A stretch of DNA of 8,006 nucleotides. Origin: an uncultured Clostridia bacterium. GTDB lineage: Bacteria; Bacillota; Clostridia; Oscillospirales; Acutalibacteraceae. The notes under the pieces are model-generated. The model saw nothing but the letters and a program-made list of their open reading frames with translations, did no database searches and was not told the DNA's origin. Made by a program: the position numbers and the translations under genes. Positions 1 to 4,896 of this stretch are shown here, piece after piece. Position 1 is the first letter of the stretch; each line of letters starts with the position of its first letter. Where the stretch lies: assembly GCA_945869905.1 (NCBI GenBank), contig CAMBQD010000036.1, positions 1 through 8,006 of the forward strand. The letters run 5' to 3'.

Positions 1-163
1 ATTCAATACGCTGAACGGCATTTTTGTCTATATCAATGCCAATAAGCTGCAGCCTGTCGGCAAGCTGTCTTTGACTTGTCCTTGGTTCCATCTCCATTCT
101 CAGCTGAGCAATTTTTTCACCGCAAAGATTATTTTTTCCGCCGTTTGCTTTATTCTTGAACAT
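1..163 (-). CDS. Xre-like helix-turn-helix transcriptional regulator, N-terminal part (cut by window edge)
   Basis: The minus strand reads from an ATG at 163 to the left edge without a stop, giving 54 residues starting MFKNKANGGKNNLCGEKIAQ. A Shine-Dalgarno AAGGAG lies about ten bases upstream (plus strand 174-179). Residues 16-54 have the shape of an Xre/Cro HTH: a first helix GEKIAQLRMEMEP, then TSQRQLADRLQLIG (helix 2 and turn), then IDIDKNAVQRIE, the recognition-helix region that ends in the family's typical R-I-E. It is probably a cytoplasmic DNA-binding repressor. It lies divergent to the acylation operon, and the shared intergenic region carries two copies of a dyad, as expected for an autoregulated repressor that also controls the operon; that link is inference. 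The C-terminal portion, which would show any effector domain, is outside the window. Confidence 0.75.
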   Translation of the reverse strand, partial: MFKNKANGGKNNLCGEKIAQLRMEMEPRTSQRQLADRLQLIGIDIDKNAVQRIE

Positions 164-184
164 TTTACACAATCTCCTTACTTT

Positions 185-203
185 TGACATTTACTGCTTG
201 TCA
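185..203. promoter_or_regulatory. operator-like dyad O1 (TGACA-N9-TGTCA)
   Basis: TGACATTTACTGCTTGTCA is an imperfect dyad with perfect 5-bp arms (6-bp TTGACA/TGTCAA if flanking bases are counted). It matches the second copy at 238-256 at 14 of 19 positions and has the same 9-bp arm spacing. It covers the -35 box of the rightward promoter at 198-226, so a bound repressor would block RNA polymerase. The two copies start 53 bp apart, close to five helical turns, which would suit cooperative binding. Confidence 0.6.
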
Positions 204-226
204 ACAAGAATATCTTGTGATATAAT
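198..226 (+). promoter_or_regulatory. rightward promoter P1 (extended -10)
   Basis: A -35 box TTGTCA (198-203, one mismatch to TTGACA) is followed by a 17-bp spacer and a perfect TATAAT (221-226) preceded by TG at 218-219, so it is an extended -10. Transcription should start near 233 and run toward the acyl-transfer operon. The -35 lies inside dyad O1, and dyad O2 covers roughly +5 to +24. This is a standard repression layout for the divergent HTH protein or another regulator. Confidence 0.65.
204..218. repeat. dyad in the P1 spacer (ACAAGA-N3-TCTTGT)
   Basis: ACAAGAATATCTTGT is a perfect 6-bp inverted repeat around a 3-bp centre, lying between the -35 and -10 of promoter P1. Its sequence differs from the TGACA/TGTCA dyads, so if it is an operator it would serve a different protein, or an activator bound in the spacer. 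Function is inferred from position only. Confidence 0.35.
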
Positions 227-237
227 CAATACAAATA

Positions 238-256
238 TGACATTTAGTAAATGTCA
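238..256. promoter_or_regulatory. operator-like palindrome O2 (perfect 9-bp arms)
   Basis: TGACATTTAGTAAATGTCA is a perfect inverted repeat of 9-bp arms around one central G. It shares TGACATTTA and GTCA with O1. It sits just downstream of the predicted P1 start. On the minus strand its outer arm gives a TTGACA box (257-252), which with a weak TTGTAT at 234-229 (17-bp spacer) could be the promoter of the regulator gene. The site could therefore control both directions. Confidence 0.65.
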
Positions 257-312
257 ATTTAAAAAGCAGTAAAGGAAAAGTAAAGATACGGCAAAGAATA
301 TTGCTTATCTTA

Positions 313-347
313 AAAGGATTTGATAATATATCAACGTCATATCCTTT
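313..347 (+). other. nested hairpin in the operon leader
   Basis: AAAGGAT (313-319) pairs with ATCCTTT (341-347). Directly inside, TTGATA (320-325) pairs with TATCAA (329-334) across a 3-nt loop, leaving CGTCAT (335-340) as a one-sided bulge. The P1 transcript would carry this fold. It matches no riboswitch class I recognise, and it could instead be a DNA-level dyad upstream of promoter P2. Confidence 0.35.
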
Positions 348-357
348 ATATTACATA

Positions 358-386
358 TTGACAAAGTTTGCATAGTGTGGTAAATT
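358..386 (+). promoter_or_regulatory. second rightward promoter P2
   Basis: A perfect TTGACA (358-363), a 17-bp spacer and TAAATT (381-386, 4 of 6 to consensus) preceded by TG at 378-379 make a plausible extended -10 promoter. Transcription would start near 393, exactly where the next hairpin begins, leaving a leader of about 65 nt before the ligase gene. It lies beyond the O1/O2 dyads and may give operator-independent expression. Confidence 0.5.
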
Positions 387-393
387 TAAATAG

Positions 394-423
394 AACTGTG
401 CTATCTGTAATGGCACAGTTTTT
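394..423 (+). terminator. terminator-like hairpin / possible attenuator in the leader
   Basis: AACTGTGC (394-401) pairs with GCACAGTT (413-420). The stem continues inward through U-G, A-U and U-A to an 11-bp stem with a 5-nt CTGTA loop, and is followed by a short T run (419-423). It ends about 35 bases before the ligase start. It could be a leaky terminator or attenuator, the 3' end of a short RNA from P1, or a 5' stabilising stem. The T run is short, so strong termination is uncertain. Confidence 0.5.
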
Positions 424-448
424 GAGACCCTTATAATCAATTACCAAT

Positions 449-452
449 GGAG
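449..452 (+). promoter_or_regulatory. ribosome binding site that decides the ligase start
   Basis: GGAG at 449-452 lies six bases before the ATG at 459 and overlaps the upstream in-frame ATG at 447. No purine-rich site precedes 447, so translation should begin at 459 (MKNILEY...), removing four residues from the longest reading frame. Confidence 0.75.
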
Positions 453-458
453 AATTTA

Positions 459-1970
459 ATGAAAAATATTCTTGAATATATAGAAATCAATGCAAAAAAA
501 TATGCCGATAAGGCCGCCTTTGTTGATACGGATAATGTGTTAACATATGCCTGTCTTTGCTCGGGAGCAAAAAGCATAGGCACAGCCTTGGCGTCAATGG
601 GCAGAAAAAACAGTCCCATCGCCGTTTATATTGACAAAAGCGTTAAAACACTTTGTGCAATGTTCGGCGTGACATACAGCGGTAATTTTTATATTGTGGT
701 GGATACGGAAATGCCTGTGGAGCGAATTGAAAAAATATTCAGCACACTTTCCCCTGCGGCAATCATTACTGAGGAAAAGCACCTTGACAGCGCAAAGCAG
801 CTTATGGCTGAGGACAGCATATTCCTTTATGACAAGGCGGTGTCCACCGAGGCAGATGAAAATATCCTTGCGGAAATACGCAGCCGTCAAATTGACACTG
901 ACCCGCTTTACGCCCTTTATACATCAGGCTCAACAGGCATACCAAAGGGTGCGGTGTTAAGCCACAGAAATGTGCTTGCATACACACAGTGGTTCAGCGA
1001 CGCCTTTAACATAGACAGTGAAACCGTGTTCGGAAATCAAACACCGTTTTATTTTTCAATGTCTGTGTCCGACGTTTATTCAACAATAAAAAACGGCGCA
1101 ACACTTTGTATAATACCAAAGGCGTGCTTTTCCTTCCCCATTAACCTTATTAAGTTTTTAAATGAGCACAGGGTTAACACAATTTACTGGGTGCCATCGG
1201 CAATATCTATTGTGGCAAATCTTAAGCTATTTAAATATGCAAAGCCCGAGTATTTAAAAAAGGTGCTTTTTGCAGGGGAGGTTATGCCCACAAAGCAGCT
1301 TAACTACTGGATAGATAATCTTGACGAGGGCACGTTGTTTGCCAATCTTTACGGCCCTACGGAAACAACGGACATCTGCACCTACTACGTGGTGGACAGG
1401 CATTTCAGCGATGACGAGCCACTGCCTATCGGACGTCACTGTGACAACTGCGACGTTATGATTGTCAATGACAAAAATCAGCTTGCCGCAGTGGGTGAGG
1501 AGGGCGAGCTTTATGTCCGCGGCTCCTTTGTGGCATACGGATATTACGGCAATGATGAAAAAACAAAGGACGCCTTTGTTCAAAATCCCCTTCAGTCCTA
1601 CTATCCCGAAATTGTTTACAAAACAGGCGACTTGGTTAAGGAAAACGAAAAGGGCGAAATAATGTACATAACCCGCAAGGATTTCCAAATCAAGCGAATG
1701 GGCTACAGGGTTGAGCTGGGTGAGATTGAAGCCGCCGCAGGCTCCATTGAAAATATGGAGGAGGTTGTGTGCGTATTTGACAAGGCTAAGGATAAAATCA
1801 TTTTGGTATATCAGGGCAAAAAGCTTGGTGCAGAGGATATACTAAGGCACCTTAAGGCAAAAATTCCAAGCTATATGATACCTGACAGGATTGAAAAAAT
1901 TAACCTTATGCCCCATAACCAAAACGGAAAAATCGACAGAAAAGCCGTTACGGCAATGATGTGTGAATAA
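459..1970 (+). CDS. dltA: DltA-family adenylating ligase (D-alanine--carrier protein ligase-like) with altered substrate pocket
   Basis: This 503-residue cytoplasmic enzyme belongs to the ANL/adenylation superfamily and has DltA length (about 500-510). It should activate an acid with ATP and load it onto the carrier encoded next. Motifs: P-loop TSGSTGIPKG (155-164), AGEVMP (272-277), YGPTE (298-302), YKTGD (387-391), hinge RKDFQIKRMGYRVE (406-419), and NGKIDRK with catalytic Lys K491. The start at 459 is set by GGAG at 449-452. Oddities: in NQTPFYFSMSVSDVY (193-207), S200 replaces the Asp that holds the substrate amino group in DltA (D197 in Bacillus cereus). A272 replaces the Cys tied to D-Ala selectivity. 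D305, just after YGPTE, replaces a usual Val. Family membership is clear, but D-alanine as substrate is doubtful. It heads an operon with carrier, MBOAT and SGNH genes, 28 bp before the next. Confidence 0.88.
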   Translation: MKNILEYIEINAKKYADKAAFVDTDNVLTYACLCSGAKSIGTALASMGRKNSPIAVYIDKSVKTLCAMFGVTYSGNFYIVVDTEMPVERIEKIFSTLSPAAIITEEKHLDSAKQLMAEDSIFLYDKAVSTEADENILAEIRSRQIDTDPLYALYTSGSTGIPKGAVLSHRNVLAYTQWFSDAFNIDSETVFGNQTPFYFSMSVSDVYSTIKNGATLCIIPKACFSFPINLIKFLNEHRVNTIYWVPSAISIVANLKLFKYAKPEYLKKVLFAGEVMPTKQLNYWIDNLDEGTLFANLYGPTETTDICTYYVVDRHFSDDEPLPIGRHCDNCDVMIVNDKNQLAAVGEEGELYVRGSFVAYGYYGNDEKTKDAFVQNPLQSYYPEIVYKTGDLVKENEKGEIMYITRKDFQIKRMGYRVELGEIEAAAGSIENMEEVVCVFDKAKDKIILVYQGKKLGAEDILRHLKAKIPSYMIPDRIEKINLMPHNQNGKIDRKAVTAMMCE

Positions 1971-1998
1971 AATATTTTTATAAAAGAGGGAATAGAAA

Positions 1999-2229
1999 AT
2001 GGAAAGATTAATTGAAATATTACAGGAATTAAAGCCTGATGTTACCTTTACAAAGGACACCAAGCTGGTGGAGGACAAAATTTTTGACAGCCTTGGTATG
2101 ATTTCACTTGTTGCTGAGCTTTCAGACGAGTTTGATATTGAAATTTCTCCGATGGACATTGTGCCGGAAAACTTTGAAACAGTGGAAGCTCTCTATGAAA
2201 TGATTGAAAGACTTGCCGACGAGGACTGA
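1999..2229 (+). CDS. dltC: DltC-like acyl/D-alanyl carrier protein
   Basis: A 76-residue acidic protein of carrier-protein size. The 4'-phosphopantetheine attachment site is S31 in IFDSLGM (D30-S31-L32), at the start of helix II. The following helix LVAELSDEFDIEI and the acidic helix-III region SPMDIVPENFETVEAL match the four-helix ACP/PCP fold. It should carry the acid activated by the preceding ligase to the MBOAT protein at the membrane. An AGAGGG site (1985-1990) lies eight bases before the ATG. The gene follows the ligase by 28 bp and ends 3 bp before the MBOAT gene. It lacks the GLLDSM/GTV wording I associate with classical DltC and reads more like a general carrier. A separate phosphopantetheinyl transferase, not seen here, would be needed. 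Confidence 0.85.
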   Translation: MERLIEILQELKPDVTFTKDTKLVEDKIFDSLGMISLVAELSDEFDIEISPMDIVPENFETVEALYEMIERLADED

Positions 2230-2232
2230 TAA

Positions 2233-3807
2233 ATGACATATACCTCCTTTGAATTTTTCATAATTTTCTTTGGGATTACATATGTTCTTTACAGCATTAT
2301 TCCGCAAAAGGCAAAATGGTGTGTTTTGCTTGTGGGCTCACTGGCATTTTACACGGTAGCCGCCGGCGGACATATTGAATTTTTAATTCTGAGTGCTTTA
2401 ATCGTTTGGGCTGTGGGTATGATTATCCAGCGGCTTAACGATTCCTTTGCTGAAAATAAAAAGCTTGTTTCCAAAGAAGAAAGAAAAAAGCTTAAAAACA
2501 AATATAAAAGCTATAAGCTTACTGCGCTTACCATAGGCGTACTGTGTAATATCGGCTTTTTGCTGGTGCTTAAGTATGCCAACTTTTTTGTGGGTACGGT
2601 TAACACCCTGTTTTCCGCCAAGCTGCCGGAGCTGTCAATAATCCAGCCATTAGGTATATCCTTTTACACACTTCAGGCGGTAAGCTATATAACCGACGTT
2701 TACAGGGGTAGATATAAGGCTTGTAAAAATCCCCTCAGAATTACTCTTTACCTGTCCTTTATGCTGACAATTGTTGAAGGTCCCATTGCTCGCTTTGACC
2801 AGCTGGGCACACAGCTTAACGAGGGCAAAAAATTTGAGTTTAAAAATTTGGTATACGGTGCTCAGTTAGTTGTTTGGGGACTTTTTAAAAAGGTTGTAAT
2901 TGCCGACAGAGCGGCTGAGCTTGTAAACAATGTTTTTGACGATATGTCCGCCCACGGCGGAGTTATCATAATGGTGGCAATACTGTTTTACACCCTTCAG
3001 CTTTACTGTGATTTCTCCGGCATTATGGACGTTATGACAGGTCTTGGCGAAATAATGGGCATTGAACTGCCCCAAAACTTTAACAGACCGTTCTTTGCAA
3101 AATCCATCAACGAATTTTGGCAAAGGTGGCATATTACCCTTGGCGGTTGGCTGAGAGATTATATTTTCTACCCTATTTCTCTTTCAAAGCCCTTTATGAA
3201 GCTGACAAAGAGCGCAAGGCAAAAATTTAATCCGTATTATGCCAACCTTATACCCACGGCGGTTGCCCTGTTTTTCGTTTGGTTTACCAACGGAATGTGG
3301 CACGGTGCCGCATGGAAATATATTGTCTACGGCTTATACTACTATGTACTGATGATGCTTGGTCTTTTTGCAGAGCCGCTCAGCGCAAAATTCTGCGAAA
3401 AGCTTAAGATAAACAGAAAAAGCAAGGGCTTTGCACTTTTCCAAATGCTGAGGACCTTTGCAATTGTAAACATAGGTATGCTTATTTTCAGGGCAAATAG
3501 CCTGAAATCCGTATTTTTTGCAATCAAAACAATATTTGTAAATCCCAATTTCCAATCACTTCAGGTAGGCAGCAGAAACGGATTGGGGCTTGACGTTAAG
3601 GATTATATAATCATTCTTTGCGGAACGACCTTGATATTCCTTGTAAGCGTTCTTCAGGAAAAGGGTATACGTATCCGTGAACAGATAGCTAAGCTGCCGT
3701 TTATAGTGAAATTCGTTATCTTTATGCTTGCTGCCTTCAGCGTAATAATTCTGGGCGCATACGGCGAGCATTACGGCGTTGCGGATTTGTTATACGCAAA
3801 CTTTTAG
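2233..3807 (+). CDS. MBOAT-family O-acyltransferase (DltB/AlgI type)
   Basis: A 524-residue polytopic membrane protein that should move an acyl group from the carrier across the membrane, or onto a partner, for polymer O-acylation. MBOAT signatures: EGPIARFD near 184-191, CDFSGIMD, NFNRPFFAKSINEFWQRWH with H300, the WLRDYIFYPIS stretch after it, and GMWHGAAW with the invariant catalytic His H357. Many hydrophobic segments span the whole length. At 524 residues it is longer than classical DltB (about 400), and NRPF.AKSI.EFWQRWHITL reads closer to AlgI, the alginate acetylation MBOAT, than to DltB (WHMSLSFWFRDF as I recall it). It starts 3 bp after the carrier stop with GAGG inside the carrier gene's last codons, which suggests translational coupling. 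Family certain; donor and acceptor not known. Confidence 0.88.
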   Translation: MTYTSFEFFIIFFGITYVLYSIIPQKAKWCVLLVGSLAFYTVAAGGHIEFLILSALIVWAVGMIIQRLNDSFAENKKLVSKEERKKLKNKYKSYKLTALTIGVLCNIGFLLVLKYANFFVGTVNTLFSAKLPELSIIQPLGISFYTLQAVSYITDVYRGRYKACKNPLRITLYLSFMLTIVEGPIARFDQLGTQLNEGKKFEFKNLVYGAQLVVWGLFKKVVIADRAAELVNNVFDDMSAHGGVIIMVAILFYTLQLYCDFSGIMDVMTGLGEIMGIELPQNFNRPFFAKSINEFWQRWHITLGGWLRDYIFYPISLSKPFMKLTKSARQKFNPYYANLIPTAVALFFVWFTNGMWHGAAWKYIVYGLYYYVLMMLGLFAEPLSAKFCEKLKINRKSKGFALFQMLRTFAIVNIGMLIFRANSLKSVFFAIKTIFVNPNFQSLQVGSRNGLGLDVKDYIIILCGTTLIFLVSVLQEKGIRIREQIAKLPFIVKFVIFMLAAFSVIILGAYGEHYGVADLLYANF

Positions 3808-3817
3808 GTAAATATAT

Positions 3818-4858
3818 ATGAGCGAAAATAAGAACAAACAAAACTACAAAAGAATAGCAATAAGCTGTGCAAAGGTTATCAGCTTTATTCTTGTTTTTGT
3901 TATTATCCTTGAGGCATTGTCCCTAACGGTATTTTCAAAAAACAATGCCACCAAATACAAAAACAAATTCCAAAATGCCTATAACTTTGTTAACGAGGTT
4001 GACAACAGCATTGACATTATTGCCCTTGGCAACAGCAATCTTTATTCCTGCTTTTGCCCCCTTAAGCTGTGGGACAAAAGGGGCTACACCTCAACAGTAA
4101 TTGCATCTCCGCGCCAAACCGTGTCAATGTCATACACAATGCTGACGGAGGTGCTGAGAAAGCAAAGTCCTAAAATGGTAATCCTTGACGCAGGTATGAT
4201 TTATGAGGGTGTGGAGCTGACATTTGACGATGACAAAAAGAAGACAGACAGACTGCCCGTAATTCCGTATATCAATGACAATCAGCTTACAAACGATATA
4301 CAAAATCATTTTACCGTTTTTCAGCTTCACGATAACTGGAAGCGTCTTTCAAGGAACCCTAAGGATAAGGGCGCTGAAACCAATTATAACCACGGCTTTT
4401 ACTTTAACAAAAAAATCAAAAGGACAGTGCCTAATAAGAATATGAATTACACCGACAGTGTATCGGAATTTCCGCAGGACAGTAAGGTTTACCTTGATAA
4501 AACCGTGGCACTGTGCAAATCAAAGGGTATCAAGCTTATGCTAATCAACGCACCGTCGCTTAATGAGTGGTCCTATGCAAGACATAACGGAGTTAAGGAA
4601 TTTGCCCAAAGCAATAATGCCGACTACATTGATTTTAACACTCTTGATGACTACGAAATAAACTATGATAAGGATTTTCGTGACAAGGGCTTTCATATGA
4701 ATTATTACGGCGCAAAGAAAATCACAAACTATATCGGAAAATATATAAATAACACATATCCCGATTTGATTGAGGATAAACGTGAAAACGCCGATTATTC
4801 ATATTGGAATGACGACAAGGAAAAATTTATAAAAAACAATAATATAAAAGTGTTCTAA
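3818..4858 (+). CDS. membrane-anchored SGNH-like protein (DltD/AlgX-type partner of the MBOAT)
   Basis: A 346-residue protein with a basic N-terminus, one hydrophobic segment (about 13-39, no signal peptidase site obvious) and a soluble, probably extracellular domain. It should work with the MBOAT in the last transfer step, as DltD and AlgJ/AlgX do. SGNH-like signs: ALGNSNLYS with candidate nucleophile S73 (69-77), a central strand MVILDAGMIYEG, the strand IKLMLINAPS, and DKGFHMNYYGAKKITNYI with candidate D289 and H293. The Asp-His spacing is DxxxH, not the usual DxxH. I see no classical DltD block, so the name dltD is not assigned. The start follows the MBOAT stop by 10 bp with a weak AGG (3806-3808). 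It is the last operon gene, and its stop lies inside the terminator palindrome. Confidence 0.75.
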   Translation: MSENKNKQNYKRIAISCAKVISFILVFVIILEALSLTVFSKNNATKYKNKFQNAYNFVNEVDNSIDIIALGNSNLYSCFCPLKLWDKRGYTSTVIASPRQTVSMSYTMLTEVLRKQSPKMVILDAGMIYEGVELTFDDDKKKTDRLPVIPYINDNQLTNDIQNHFTVFQLHDNWKRLSRNPKDKGAETNYNHGFYFNKKIKRTVPNKNMNYTDSVSEFPQDSKVYLDKTVALCKSKGIKLMLINAPSLNEWSYARHNGVKEFAQSNNADYIDFNTLDDYEINYDKDFRDKGFHMNYYGAKKITNYIGKYINNTYPDLIEDKRENADYSYWNDDKEKFIKNNNIKVF

Positions 4859-4894
4859 AAAAGGTTAGGCAAAAATTTTTGCCTAACCTTTTTT
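4857..4894. terminator. bidirectional intrinsic terminator (38-bp perfect palindrome)
   Basis: Arms AAAAAAGGTTAGGCAAAAA and its exact complement meet at 4875/4876 with no mismatch. The GC-rich stem core GGTTAGGC/GCCTAACC is followed by six T on either strand, so it can end both the rightward operon and the leftward GH3 gene. It contains the last bases of the operon's stop codon and lies 2 bp from the GH3 stop codon. Confidence 0.9.
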
Positions 4895-4896
4895 CG

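Noticed and set aside
301..375. TTG-started 24-codon frame in the leader (possible leader peptide)
   Set aside because: No Shine-Dalgarno at a useful distance and no run of regulatory codons; the hairpin sequences explain this region better.
432..437. TATAAT close to the ligase start
   Set aside because: There is no -35-like box 16-18 bp upstream (the hairpin occupies that place) and transcription would start at about the start codon.
447..458. Upstream in-frame ATG at 447 as the ligase start
   Set aside because: No ribosome binding site precedes it, while GGAG at 449-452 is ideally placed for the ATG at 459, which also gives the usual DltA N-terminus.
1071..1073. D205 of the ligase as a substitute for the missing amino-binding Asp
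   Set aside because: This Asp is present in ordinary DltA too (SVMDLY versus SVSDVY), so it is not a compensating change.
1254..1688. 144-codon minus-strand open frame inside the ligase gene, and similar opposite-strand frames elsewhere
   Set aside because: They lie wholly within strongly recognised genes, show no family motifs, and lack ribosome binding sites; they are shadows of the real frames.
400..4858. A dltX-like small membrane peptide gene in the operon
   Set aside because: No intergenic gap is long enough for one and no short frame with a transmembrane segment was found between the four genes or before the ligase.
4857..4894. Palindrome as a mobile-element end or attachment site
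   Set aside because: GC-rich core plus T runs at the end of convergent genes is fully explained as a terminator, and there is no transposase, integrase or target-site duplication in the window.
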